Of a stretch of DNA of 64,000 bases, positions 42,775-51,040 are shown in pieces. The position numbers were made by a program, and so were the translations under genes. The notes under the pieces were generated by a model. That model searched no databases. It had not been told where the DNA came from and saw only the letters and a program-made list of their open reading frames with translations. Location: positions 99,014 through 163,013 of the forward strand of contig NZ_BAAADS010000003.1 in assembly GCF_039522605.1 (NCBI RefSeq), in the 5' to 3' direction. Source of the DNA: Lentibacillus siamensis (GTDB taxonomy: Bacteria > Bacillota > Bacilli > Bacillales > Amphibacillaceae). The first letter of the stretch is position 1. Each line of letters begins with the position of its first letter.

Positions 42775-43356
42775 TTAAGAAAGACCCTCCGACAACGAAT
42801 AAATCACCCGATTGATTTCTTTTCGTACTTTTTTATAGTCTACTTTTTTCCATTCTTCAAGAGATGGTATGAAAGAAGGGTTTCCTGCTTGTTCAATTTT
42901 TTTCAATAGCAATAAGATCATGCCACGATCCCGGTCTAGCAAATGCTCTTTAAAATCATGGCTTTCAGGGTCCTTAATTTCTCTGATTTGCTGAAGCAAT
43001 TCATCCGAATACGTATCTCTTTCAATTGCCCAGCCCTTCTCAGAGAAAACGAGAAAAGGTAGTCGGTAATCATATTCAATTTCCAGGTAATTATTTTTGA
43101 TCATCCAGTCAATTTTCGCTTTGACTGTTTCAAGTTTTTCGCTTTGAAAAGCACCATACACCGGGCAATTATCCAAATTTAATTCCAATACTCTTTTCTC
43201 TTTCGATCCTTTTAATATTTTTGCAAGTAAATTTCGCCCACCGGTCATGATTAAGGGGTCCGCACCACGTAATATGGTTCGGATATCTGAGTCTGACAAG
43301 CGTTTAATATTTTTCGTATCTAACTGATAGCGGACACGTCGAACCCTACGAGACAT
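42775..43356 (-). CDS. RQC-minor-1 family DNA-binding protein
   Basis: Product of about 193 residues made of a stand-alone RQC-like winged helix plus helical region, without helicase motifs. MSRRVRRVRYQLDTKNIK, LIMTGGRNLLAKILKGS and the IEYDYRLPFLVFSEKGW block are characteristic. Such proteins are found alone or in defence/DNA-processing contexts and have no proven role. Alternative starts exist at 43359 and 43365; AAAGGGTG lies just upstream. Confidence 0.78.
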   Translation of the reverse strand: MSRRVRRVRYQLDTKNIKRLSDSDIRTILRGADPLIMTGGRNLLAKILKGSKEKRVLELNLDNCPVYGAFQSEKLETVKAKIDWMIKNNYLEIEYDYRLPFLVFSEKGWAIERDTYSDELLQQIREIKDPESHDFKEHLLDRDRGMILLLLKKIEQAGNPSFIPSLEEWKKVDYKKVRKEINRVIYSLSEGLS

Positions 43357-43435
43357 CATAATCACCCTTTCTGTGAATACTTTAATATTATTATATACGA
43401 TGTGGTATTTGGTTAAAAAGTGGTCAGACCTTGTT

Positions 43436-43507
43436 CAATCATCGGGTGCGATTCCTTAAGAAGAATCGCGCTCATTTCGCATGTAAGGGCCATATTCTGA
43501 AGTAACA
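43436..43507 (+). repeat. Intergenic element copy 8 (complete)
   Basis: AATCATCGGGTGCGATTC, with GCGATTC pairing to GAATCGC, then GTAAGGGCCATATTCTGAAG. Both neighbouring genes are on the minus strand, yet the element keeps the plus orientation. Confidence 0.75.
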
Positions 43508-43545
43508 CATTTACAGGATAGGTTTAAAAATAGGCACTACAAGCT

Positions 43546-44484
43546 CTAAATACCATCAAGTAAATCCTTATAGTATTTTCTTAATTTTTCTTTTAAAATA
43601 ACAGGCTCAATTATTTTCATGGATTTTCCAAATCCGGCAAGGTATTTAATGATAAAATCAAGTTCCTTTGGCTCATATGTACCGACAATGTACATATTTT
43701 CTTTCTTATGAACTAACTTCATCGATGGGTAATGTTCCTGTAGAAAAAGCTCCGCACCCTTCCGGTCAACTAAACATTTAAAATGAACAGCATTTTCAGA
43801 TGGTTTCCAAAGAGAATGAGCACTTTTCATCGTCATTTCATTTAAACCCGCTAGTGGTTGGATCTCTGTTATTTCAGCCGATGTTATGCGGTCACAACGG
43901 AAAACACGGTAAGCTTTTTTACATATGTCATAAGCCTGACAATACCAATAGCCTTTCATCGAGTAAATCGAGATTGGTTGTATCGTCCGAGTACTTGTTT
44001 GTGATGTTTTTTGATAGGCTGCTTTTAATACTTTATTTTTTACAGATGCCGTTAACAAAGTTTCTAAATGTGCACTATCGGCAATTTGTTCTGTATGTCG
44101 AAAGGCAACCCGGTTTTGCATTCTTTCTATTTCTTGTCTTTGATTATCCGATAATTCGTTGAGGAATTTTTCATGGATGGAACGAAAAGATACATGAAAA
44201 GGTAAATTTGAGAAGCTTTGCAGTGCTTGCATGGCGAAATAAAGTGCAAAGACTTCTTGACTGTTGAAGGAAATCGGCGGAACCTGGATTTGATTAAGCA
44301 ATCGATAGCCTCCGTAACGACCATATTCAGCATAAATTGGTGCACCGATTTCCTCTAACGCTGCGATGTCTCTTAACGCCGTTCTTTTTGATATTTGAAA
44401 TTCATGCATTAAATCTTGAAGTGTAAAATGTTGTTTTTGATTGATGAAGCGCAGCATTTGATTGATACGTTCTGGTTTTTTCAT
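43546..44484 (-). CDS. HTH-WYL transcription regulator (YafY type)
   Basis: Product of 312 residues. N-terminal HTH_11 domain (FTLQDLMHEFQISKRTALRD, about 16-35) and a central-to-C-terminal WYL ligand domain (IQPISIYSMKGYWYCQAYD and YRVFRCDRI), followed by a WYL C-terminal extension. It is divergent from a VOC-family gene that it probably controls through the shared 87-base intergenic region. Confidence 0.85.
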   Translation of the reverse strand: MKKPERINQMLRFINQKQHFTLQDLMHEFQISKRTALRDIAALEEIGAPIYAEYGRYGGYRLLNQIQVPPISFNSQEVFALYFAMQALQSFSNLPFHVSFRSIHEKFLNELSDNQRQEIERMQNRVAFRHTEQIADSAHLETLLTASVKNKVLKAAYQKTSQTSTRTIQPISIYSMKGYWYCQAYDICKKAYRVFRCDRITSAEITEIQPLAGLNEMTMKSAHSLWKPSENAVHFKCLVDRKGAELFLQEHYPSMKLVHKKENMYIVGTYEPKELDFIIKYLAGFGKSMKIIEPVILKEKLRKYYKDLLDGI

Positions 44485-44571
44485 AAAAACACCTCTTAAT
44501 GGTGCCTTAATTCGTCACCTTTATTGACTATACTTGAAAGTGTAATCAATTATGATGAAGGAGGCAACAAA

Positions 44572-45015
44572 ATGAACTTTGAAGTAATCCCGTTTTTATC
44601 TTTGAATGGAGAAGCTGCGGCGGCAATTGCATTTTATGAACAATATTTAGGTGCTACAGTTCTTTTTAAGAAAAATTATAAGGAAATGAGGGAAATGAAT
44701 CCTCATTTTAGTTATGAAGAAGGCCAGGATGAATATATTACACATTCTGTCTTAGAAATAGGAGCTAATAAACTAATGGTTGCGGAGGAAGCAATGGATA
44801 CTTCGCGCCCCTGGCAATTAGGTAACAGCTCGTCATTGTGTATTCAGTCTAAAGATAAGGATGTCATTACGAACCTTTATGATTCTCTCGTTCAACATGA
44901 AAAGGTAACTGTATTAGTACCACTGAAGAAAAATGCGTTCAGCCCCGGGTATGCGATTATACGAGATCCGTTTGGAATCGTTATACAGCTTTGTGTAACG
45001 GTACATGATTTTTAA
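44572..45015 (+). CDS. VOC-family (PhnB/YjdN-like) protein
   Basis: Product of 147 residues with a glyoxalase/bleomycin-resistance fold. PFLSLNGEAAAAIAFYEQYL is the typical PhnB-like start, and PGYAIIRDPFGIVIQL the closing strand. Substrate unknown. The ATG at 44572 follows GAAGGAGGCAACAA; the frame open from 44524 lies in the promoter region. A divergent WYL regulator is the usual partner. Confidence 0.83.
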   Translation: MNFEVIPFLSLNGEAAAAIAFYEQYLGATVLFKKNYKEMREMNPHFSYEEGQDEYITHSVLEIGANKLMVAEEAMDTSRPWQLGNSSSLCIQSKDKDVITNLYDSLVQHEKVTVLVPLKKNAFSPGYAIIRDPFGIVIQLCVTVHDF

Positions 45016-45037
45016 TATTAGAGAGGTGAATAAAAGA

Positions 45038-45394
45038 GTGAATTCACAAGGAAAGCCACAGGGAATGCCCATAGAGGCCCGTAAAATCTACCTTGCACTG
45101 CCCGAAGCCATTGACCATATCGATGGTTTCGGGCACATTTCCTTTCAAATCAACGGAAATCTTTCGTGAAATTAACTGAAAGGGCCGGTTTGTCATTTAA
45201 ATCAGATCGAGAAATGCAAGAGTTTTTGCTGCAGAACGGGAAGATTTTCAAAACCACTTATACAGGGAATCACGGCTGAGTATCTATTAAAAATCCGCGA
45301 CTGGGATGAACTTAACGAATTGATCCAAGAAGCTTATTTACGCGCCGCACCAAAGCATTTGGTTAAGGATTGGATTGAGCTGCATAAGAAGTGA
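45038..45394 (+). pseudogene. MmcQ/YjbR-family pseudogene
   Basis: A start (GTG behind GAGAGGTGAATAAAAGA) and three frames together spell an MmcQ/YjbR protein: EARKIYLALPEAIDHIDGFG, then FVKLTERAGLSFKSDREM after one shift, then NPRDWDELNELIQEAYLRAA after a stop. At least two lesions break it. The family binds DNA and often sits behind VOC or WYL genes, so this was probably the third gene of that module. Confidence 0.75.
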
Positions 45395-45456
45395 ATTTAT
45401 AATAGCAGTTAGGAAGAAAGATGTGATTGGTTAACGAGGTTGCATTGATAAATTTA

Positions 45457-45525
45457 TTCATTATTGGGCGCAGTTATCGAATAAGAGCTGTGCTCGTCTA
45501 GCTCATAAGGCCCAGGTAATGGAAC
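45457..45525 (+). repeat. Intergenic element copy 9
   Basis: TTCATTATTGGGCGCAGTTA with TCGAATAAG, a GAGCT and AGCTC stem-loop, then ATAAGGCCCAGGTAATGGAA. Confidence 0.65.
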
Positions 45526-45557
45526 AACAATTTAAAAAACTGCGTTCACTTTTGCTT

Positions 45558-45586
45558 TGATAAACGGGCCTTTTGTGGGATAACAA
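45558..45586 (+). repeat. Intergenic element copy 10 (short)
   Basis: TTGATAAACGGGCCTTTTGT and GGGATAAC look like a collapsed copy with left and right cores fused. It lies 33 bases after copy 9. Confidence 0.5.
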
Positions 45587-45701
45587 ATATGAAAGCCATC
45601 CTGAGACGTAGGAAAAAATCTGACCCTGGTCCGATTCAAATTCCCTTTTACTGAGTTAAAATAAGACTTATCTTATAAATCAAGGCTGTTGAGGTGGTAA
45701 C

Positions 45702-46571
45702 ATGTTTAATAATCAATTGACATTAAATGATGGCAGACAACTCAGTTATGCGGTATATGGAAACCCGAGAGGATTCCCCATTCTCTTTTTCCATGGTACG
45801 CCAGGATCACGCTATGAATGTAGTTTTGTTGATGGGCAACAATTAGGAGAAGATACATGCATGATTGTCGTGGACAGACCGGGGTATGGACTCTCTGATC
45901 CCAAAAACAATCGTACGATCTTGAACTGGACAAATGATGTTAAACAATTACTGGATCATCTTGGTTTATTAAAAGTGGATGTGGTTGGTGTTTCCGGTGG
46001 TGGTCCCTATGCCTTGGCCTGTGCCGTGAAACTTGAAGAGTATGTCAATCATGTCGCTATTGTGTGTGGTATTGGTCCTTTAGCTATATCTGGGGATTCT
46101 GGAAGCGTTTCTGATGATGAGAAGAGGTCATCGATTGAGAAGGAACTCTCGGCTCCTGAAAAAATGGCGGAACAAATCGCACAGATGCACGCCCATCCTG
46201 AAGCCATGGGCGAAGAAACGACAAACAATTTATCTGAATTCGACAGGTCTGTTATAATGCCGGACATTGTTAAGAAATGGATCAAGAATGTAAAAGAGGC
46301 GACGCGATCTCCAGAAGGTATGATAACGGATTATAAACTTTTACTCCAATCATGGGAAGTAGCCCTGAATGAGATTTCAATACCCGTTTACTTTTGGCAT
46401 GGTTACCAAGATGATATGGTTTCACTTCAGCATCCCCGTTTTCTTGCGGAACAAATACAAGGAGCCGAGTTAGAATTTATTGAAGGAGCGGGCCACCTAG
46501 GAGCAGCTATTGTCGGCACCAGGAATGCTGTTTCCTTATTTAAAGAAAAAAGAGAGTCGAATGATTTTTAG
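45702..46571 (+). CDS. Alpha/beta hydrolase
   Basis: Cytoplasmic hydrolase of 289 residues. FHGTPGSRYECSF forms the oxyanion region, VDRPGYGLSDP the conserved turn, VVGVSGGGPYAL the nucleophile elbow (Ser about residue 99), YFWHGYQDDMV the acid region and GAGHLGA the catalytic His. The substrate cannot be assigned. Start behind TTGAGGTGGTAAC. Preceded by elements 9 and 10, so it forms its own module. Confidence 0.82.
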   Translation: MFNNQLTLNDGRQLSYAVYGNPRGFPILFFHGTPGSRYECSFVDGQQLGEDTCMIVVDRPGYGLSDPKNNRTILNWTNDVKQLLDHLGLLKVDVVGVSGGGPYALACAVKLEEYVNHVAIVCGIGPLAISGDSGSVSDDEKRSSIEKELSAPEKMAEQIAQMHAHPEAMGEETTNNLSEFDRSVIMPDIVKKWIKNVKEATRSPEGMITDYKLLLQSWEVALNEISIPVYFWHGYQDDMVSLQHPRFLAEQIQGAELEFIEGAGHLGAAIVGTRNAVSLFKEKRESNDF

Positions 46572-46606
46572 TATAGGAACGACAGACCGTGTGAGGAGAA
46601 TTCACC

Positions 46607-46678
46607 ATGGAGCAGAAAAAGCTGATTAATAAGTTTGATAAACAAGCCGTTAAGTATTCCCATTGTAGAACCATTTAA
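46607..46678 (+). pseudogene. Truncated 5' end of a gene, possibly a methyltransferase
   Basis: A good GAGGAGAATTCACC ribosome binding site precedes 23 codons, MEQKKLINKFDKQAVKYSHC. This resembles the N-terminus of small SAM-dependent methyltransferases (FDKQAxxY). The frame then runs straight into the right end of the intergenic element at 46671 and stops. The truncation therefore coincides with an element boundary. Confidence 0.55.
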
Positions 46679-46688
46679 CAGAATAAAA
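46671..46688 (+). repeat. Intergenic element copy 11 (right end only)
   Basis: CCATTTAACAGAATAAAA is identical to the last 18 bases of copy 4 at 40150-40167. The left part is replaced by the truncated gene. Confidence 0.7.
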
Positions 46689-46728
46689 AGAAAAAAAGAT
46701 TTAAGGTTTAGTATTCGGATATATAACT

Positions 46729-46780
46729 AAAAAGATTGATTGGAATAAGGTATTACCTTCATTTCAGTCAATCTTTTTTT
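46729..46780 (+). terminator. Hairpin terminator upstream of the PadR gene
   Basis: AAAAAGATTGA and TCAATCTTTTT enclose a small inner hairpin AAGGT-ATT-ACCTT. It insulates the PadR promoter from upstream transcription. Confidence 0.6.
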
Positions 46781-46800
46781 GTGTCTTGAAAAATATATCA

Positions 46801-46852
46801 TTGACATTAGTATCATTAAACGGTATATTATGTTTAATGATATATCATTAAA
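46801..46852 (+). promoter_or_regulatory. PadR promoter with perfect 20-bp palindromic operator
   Basis: TTGACA (46801), a 17-base spacer and TATATT (46824) form the promoter. Immediately downstream lies the perfect palindrome TTTAATGATATATCATTAAA (46833-46852), and ATGATAT follows. It is a likely autorepression site for the PadR protein. Confidence 0.7.
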
Positions 46853-46869
46853 TGATATGGAGGATGACA

Positions 46870-47205
46870 ATGGCAAGAAACCGTTCATTAGATATGGGGG
46901 AACTGACGGATACGTTATACTATATTTTATTATCATTGGTGGCACCCAGACATGGTTATTTAATCATGAAGAACATAGAAACCATAACAGATGGTGAGTT
47001 TGAGATTGGTCCAGCATCTTTGTATTCCTCAATTCAAAAGCTTGAATCAGCTGGTCTTATTGAGCGGGTGGATATTGATGATCAAAAGAGAAAAACGTAT
47101 CAAGCAACTGACAAAGGTATCCAGCTTTTGAAAATGGATGTCCAACGAAGAAGGGTGATGGTCAGACATGCGGAGGAGATTTTAAAACTGGAGGGTTATT
47201 ATTAA
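46870..47205 (+). CDS. PadR-family transcription regulator
   Basis: A 111-residue winged-helix repressor: ELTDTLYYILLSLVAPRHGY, then GPASLYSSIQKLESAGLIER as recognition helix and wing, and a short C-terminal dimer helix. The ATG at 46870 follows ATGGAGGATGACA. It precedes a DUF2812 gene by one base, the standard PadR-DUF2812 pair, whose partner here is broken by an IS element. Confidence 0.87.
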   Translation: MARNRSLDMGELTDTLYYILLSLVAPRHGYLIMKNIETITDGEFEIGPASLYSSIQKLESAGLIERVDIDDQKRKTYQATDKGIQLLKMDVQRRRVMVRHAEEILKLEGYY

Positions 47206-47323
47206 AATGGGGGAGAAAAAGTTTGTTCTTAGTGGTGGATTAGCTTTTACAGAGAGATGGGACATGAAAAGACTGAGGAAATATGCTAAAAAAGGTTGGC
47301 TTTTAGAAAGTTTTTCCTTACTA

Positions 47324-48576
47324 GTAGATTGATTTAAAATTAATGTAACTACATTCAATTTATGATACCCTTATAGTAAGCCAATTGTTGGGAGAGGATA
47401 TCATGCCATTTAAAAGGACGAAAGCTGAGCTTATACTTACACAATCTGAACGGGACGAATTAAACAAAATCATCAAAACCCGAACGGAAGAATTCAGACG
47501 GGTAGAACGCGCAAAAATGATGCTTCTGTATGCCGATGGTGAACAGGCTCCGGCCATCGCAGACCAATTAAATACAAATGCGCCTAAAGTGTATCGCTGC
47601 ATTGACAAAGCGCTTGAATTTGGTGCCTTAAATGCCTTGGACGACATCAAGCGCTCAGGTCGACCTGCCCAAATTACAGATGATGCCAAAACATGGGTTG
47701 TCTCGTTAGCTTGTCAAAAACCGAAAGAACTCGGCTATTCCTATGAGGTATGGACGACACGCTTTTTATCCCAACATATCAGAAAAAATGCAGAAGAGGC
47801 CGGCCATCCAAGCGTGAAAAATATTGGCTCTGGGACCGTGTCGCGCATCCTTGATGAAAACGATATTAAGCCCCATAAAATTAACTATTATCTGGAACGT
47901 CGTGATCCGGATTTCGATACCAAAATGGCTCAAGTACTTTATGTATACCAACAAGTCCAGTGGACTTTGGAAGACAATGAATTTCAGCCTATTTGTGATG
48001 TCATGCTGTCTTATGATGAAAAACCTGGCATTCAGGCCGTTGAAAACAAGGCGCCTGATTTACCACCAGTTCCCGGAAAGCACACCACCATTGGACGTGA
48101 TTCCGAATACATAAGGCACGGAACTCTCAGCTTGTTGGCTGGAATTGATTTGGTCACCGGTGAAGTTATAGGATCTGTTGAAGACCGACATCGCAGCCGC
48201 GAATTTGTAGATTTTTTGAAAATGCTTGATGACCGCTATGATCCGGAGTTGCGAATCCAGGTAGTCCTTGATAACCACTCAGCCCATACATCCAAAGAAA
48301 CCAGAGCTTATCTGGAAACAGTCCCAAATCGGTTTGAGTTTGTATTCACACCGAAACACGGGTCCTGGTTAAATATTATCGAATCATTTTTTGCCAAGAT
48401 GAGTAAGAGCTTTCTGCGGCATATCCGCGTCAAATCCAAGCAAGAGTTAAAAGAGCGTATTGAACTATATCTTCAGGAAGTAAATGAAAATCCTGTTCCG
48501 TTCAGATGGAAATATGGCTTGGAATCTGCGAGTAATTAAATTGTTTTATGTTAATGTTATTTATGAAACGGTCTAC
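47324..48576 (+). mobile_element. IS630-family insertion sequence, intact, 1253 bp
   Basis: The left end GTAGATTGATTTAAAATTAA and the inverted right end GTAGACCGTTTCATAAATAA share their outer bases. A TA dinucleotide flanks each side (47322-47323 and 48577-48578), as expected for IS630/Tc1-mariner transposition. One full-length transposase gene lies inside. Because the host frame reseals exactly, the insertion looks recent. Confidence 0.88.
47403..48539 (+). CDS. IS630-family transposase
   Basis: DDE transposase of 378 residues in one uninterrupted frame. N-terminal helix-turn-helix domains (residues about 1-120), then the catalytic triad in SYDEKPG (about 203), VLDNHSAHTS (about 290) and GSWLNIIESFFAKM (about 326). 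The ATG at 47403 follows GAGAGGATATC. Unlike some IS630 members it needs no programmed frameshift. It appears functional. Confidence 0.93.
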   Translation: MPFKRTKAELILTQSERDELNKIIKTRTEEFRRVERAKMMLLYADGEQAPAIADQLNTNAPKVYRCIDKALEFGALNALDDIKRSGRPAQITDDAKTWVVSLACQKPKELGYSYEVWTTRFLSQHIRKNAEEAGHPSVKNIGSGTVSRILDENDIKPHKINYYLERRDPDFDTKMAQVLYVYQQVQWTLEDNEFQPICDVMLSYDEKPGIQAVENKAPDLPPVPGKHTTIGRDSEYIRHGTLSLLAGIDLVTGEVIGSVEDRHRSREFVDFLKMLDDRYDPELRIQVVLDNHSAHTSKETRAYLETVPNRFEFVFTPKHGSWLNIIESFFAKMSKSFLRHIRVKSKQELKERIELYLQEVNENPVPFRWKYGLESASN

Positions 48577-49005
48577 TAGGCTATACATTAAAAAGGGGAG
48601 AGACAAAGGATGTTGAGTATTCGGTTGATTATCGGAAAAACCCAGATGATGAATACTTCGCATATTTTGAAGCGGCCGGTTGGACGTATGTTTGTTCGGA
48701 AAGGAATTGGATTCATGTGTTTTGGGCGCCTGCCGGGACAAAGGCTATTTATTCGGATAGGTCGACTTTGATTGAAACGTATGAGAATGTTAAAAAACGA
48801 ATGGGAATAATAGCATTACCCAGTTTGATTATTACATTGGCGCTAATTCTATTAAGAGAGTATAGTAACAATAATGACTGGATTCCTGTAGTGGTGTGGC
48901 AGGTTAGCACTGCATTGTATTTTGTGTCATTTTTAGTTCTCATCTGCACTGGACTTCCTTATATTGGCTACGGCTTTAAATTGCGGAGATTGCAGAAATA
49001 CTGAA

Positions 49006-49045
49006 TTAAGCAACGGGCGCATTTCCGGAGCAAGGACTATTGCTT
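49006..49045 (+). repeat. Intergenic element copy 12 (left part)
   Basis: TTAAGCAACGGGCGCATTTC with CGGAGCAAGG begins directly after the DUF2812 stop codon. No right-hand part is present. Confidence 0.6.
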
Positions 49046-49074
49046 TTTAACAAAAAGATAGTTTCTTATAGAAT

Positions 49075-49107
49075 GGCTGAATCCAGAGTATGGATTTAGT
49101 CTTTTTT
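49075..49107 (+). terminator. Terminator after the DUF2812 gene
   Basis: GGCTGAATCCA and TGGATTTAGTC form a stem with a short loop, followed by TTTTTT. Confidence 0.7.
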
Positions 49108-49209
49108 ATGATTATTAATATATTTTTTATATATTATTTAATTCTATTTATTTTTTATTTAATTTTATTGAAATATATGTTAAACTATTTTTAAAGAAAG
49201 GGTGAGAAG

Positions 49210-49509
49210 ATGGATGTTAAAGATGTACCAAATTGGCTATTGTCTTTAGATGTGGAAGACATTGAGTTTGTTAAAAACTTTATTATGAATTCAGGTTCCC
49301 TAAAAGAAATTGCCAAAGTATATGATGTTTCATATCCTACAGTACGAATAAGGCTTGATAGGCTAATTCAGAAAATACAGCTTAGTAATGCTGTTGAAAA
49401 CGAGGATTTTGTCAAATTTATAAAAGGTCTTTCCATTGATGATCGTGTAAGTGTTGAGGATGCAAAATTAATTATTGAAAAGTATAAAAAGGAAAGGAAT
49501 GAGAAATAA
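49210..49509 (+). CDS. DUF2089-family protein
   Basis: Product of 99 residues with a helix-turn-helix-like centre: FIMNSGSLKEIAKVYDVSYP and TVRIRLDRLIQKI resemble sigma region 4 or HTH folds of the DUF2089 family. A second acidic helical part follows. It is probably a regulator of the membrane protein encoded next, with which it overlaps by one base (TAATG). Start behind AAAGGGTGAGAAG. Confidence 0.75.
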   Translation: MDVKDVPNWLLSLDVEDIEFVKNFIMNSGSLKEIAKVYDVSYPTVRIRLDRLIQKIQLSNAVENEDFVKFIKGLSIDDRVSVEDAKLIIEKYKKERNEK

Positions 49510-49793
49510 TGGCTGACTTTTATAATGTTTTTATTTATGCCGGTATATTGGCTGTTCAATACTTTTTATCAACTAGAAATAGTATTTATTGGGGCGCAAT
49601 TATACCAGTAGCTTATACTGTGTTTTTATCATGGTTGTTTGTAACAAACCGTCTTGAAAGTGCTATTGGCTTCATCCTTATTCTGCTAGTAGGAATGCTT
49701 TTCCTTATCGCGGAATGGAGTGGAGGCAGGAAACATCTTCAGGCGAAAAGGAAAAAGGAATTAGATAAAATGAAAACGCATGATATGGGATAA
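49509..49793 (+). CDS. Small membrane protein coupled to the DUF2089 gene
   Basis: Product of 94 residues with three hydrophobic segments (about 5-18, 24-44 and 52-70) and a basic cytoplasmic tail (KHLQAKRKKELDKMK). No family is recognised. Overlap with the upstream stop codon implies translational coupling. The gap 49794-49987 shows no clear gene. Confidence 0.65.
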   Translation: MADFYNVFIYAGILAVQYFLSTRNSIYWGAIIPVAYTVFLSWLFVTNRLESAIGFILILLVGMLFLIAEWSGGRKHLQAKRKKELDKMKTHDMG

Positions 49794-49987
49794 GGCATTA
49801 ATTGACTCGGATATGCTTTTATATGAGATGAAAGTGAAGCATCGTTCGCAGGAAGATGTATTTATGCAAGTTTGATTCTTCATGGGGAATGGCAGCACAT
49901 AAGATTAGGGTGAATGAACGTTTCATAGTGGGAAAAGACAAAAGATAAAAGGTAAGGTATTAACTGGTGATATAAGGAAGGTATGGG

Positions 49988-50281
49988 ATGGAAGAAATAA
50001 ATCATCGAGTAGTTCAAAGGACTAAAAAAGGAGATATTGAAGCATTTAGGAAACTTATTAATTTCTATAAACATATTATTTATCAAATCTGCCTCGCCAG
50101 TATAAATGATAAGTGTATTGCAGAATCCGTTACAAAAGACGTTTTCCTATATGTTTATTCCAATATCGGCAACTATGATATGAACAAAAGGTTTTCATTA
50201 TGGTTGTATAGTATTACAGTGAATAAGATTATGGGTTGTCAAAATGATGAAAATAAGGAGTTTTTGCCAGAAAAAAACTGA
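49988..50281 (+). CDS. Truncated ECF-like sigma factor (region 2 only)
   Basis: Product of 97 residues. GDIEAFRKLINFYKHIIYQI, then a region like a DAEDxxQ helix (CIAESVTKDVFLYVYSNI) and KRFSLWLYSITVNKIMG match sigma-70 region 2 of ECF factors. Region 4 is missing: the frame stops after a short acidic tail and an intergenic element copy follows 43 bases later. It may be a decayed gene or an anti-sigma-like fragment. It starts with ATG behind AAGGAAGGTATGGG. Confidence 0.6.
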   Translation: MEEINHRVVQRTKKGDIEAFRKLINFYKHIIYQICLASINDKCIAESVTKDVFLYVYSNIGNYDMNKRFSLWLYSITVNKIMGCQNDENKEFLPEKN

Positions 50282-50323
50282 AGAAAAGAGGTAGAAATAA
50301 AACACAACAAAAATACTTGGATT

Positions 50324-50397
50324 GTTCCGTTATCGGGCGCAAGAACGGAATAAGACTTGCGCCACATTTGCTTTTAAAGGACCATATTGTAGTAAAA
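50324..50397 (+). repeat. Intergenic element copy 13 (complete)
   Basis: TTCCGTTATCGGGCGCAAG, with stem GGCGCAAG and CTTGCGCC around ACGGAATAAGA, then TAAAGGACCATATTGTAGTA. Its left part is nearly identical to copy 1 at 28969. Confidence 0.8.
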
Positions 50398-50466
50398 TGG
50401 GAAAAAGTGAGTGGAGTTCTATTTCAACTTTTATCCTAAGCATACTCATGTATGTCTTTATTTTAT

Positions 50467-50507
50467 AATGTAAAAAGCTCTGACCATTGGCCAGAGCTTT
50501 TTACATT
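50467..50507. terminator. Bidirectional terminator
   Basis: AATGTAAAAAGCTCTG and CAGAGCTTTTTACATT form a perfect 16-bp stem with a 9-base loop, with T-runs on both strands. It ends the copper-binding protein gene. Confidence 0.85.
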
Positions 50508-50514
50508 ATAAGTC

Positions 50515-50859
50515 TTAAGAAGCCATCTGTCTGCATGCATTCGCACAAGAACGACAAACAGCTGCACATTCCTGACAATGGGGATCCTTGAATTTTTCGC
50601 ACTCTGTTGCACATGCTTCACAATGAGTAGCACAGAGTTTGCAAAATTCAGCTGCGCTCATGCTATTCCTGGCCATGTATGCTGCAGATTGAAAACACAT
50701 GTCTGAACAATCATTTAAATGTTGGATACACATAATACGTGCTTGAACATCTGGTTCCTGCAAACATGCTGTAGTACACTCTTCACAAGCACGAGCGCAT
50801 TTTAAGCATTCATCGATACATTGATCCATATGTGTCGGGGAACTTGAAAGTACTCCCAT
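50515..50859 (-). CDS. Four-helix bundle copper-binding protein (Csp-like)
   Basis: A 114-residue cysteine-rich helical protein: CIDECLKCARACEECTTAC, CIQHLNDCSDMCFQ, CKLCATHCEACATEC and CQECAAVCRSCANAC. The spacing of Cys along four amphipathic helices is that of the cytosolic copper storage proteins (Csp3, DUF326), whose helical core holds many Cu(I) ions. No signal peptide, so cytosolic. It is divergent from the YdhK-CueP operon. Confidence 0.87.
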   Translation of the reverse strand: MGVLSSSPTHMDQCIDECLKCARACEECTTACLQEPDVQARIMCIQHLNDCSDMCFQSAAYMARNSMSAAEFCKLCATHCEACATECEKFKDPHCQECAAVCRSCANACRQMAS

Positions 50860-51040
50860 CTCGGATCACCACCCTTTTAAAATTTACAATAGTAGTATCC
50901 TAACAAATAAAGTAATTATTCATGTTAAGTAAAAAATCTAGAATCGAGCGTTTTTCTTGATAGGAAAGTGTTCTTCTTAAATTTGAACATTAAATGAAAT
51001 AATGGTTATTAAGCTTGTCTAACATCTAAGTTCTGCTACA

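Larger units (their letters stand above)
47207..49004 (+). pseudogene. DUF2812 membrane protein gene interrupted by IS630
   Basis: The 5' part (47207-47323, 39 codons) reads MGEKKFVLSGGLAFTERWDM and ends FSLL. The 3' part (48579-49004, 141 codons plus stop) starts GYTLKRGETKDVEYSVDYRK and has two membrane segments. Removing the IS and one TA restores a single 180-residue frame across the junction. DUF2812 proteins are membrane partners of PadR regulators with no known biochemical role. Confidence 0.88.
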
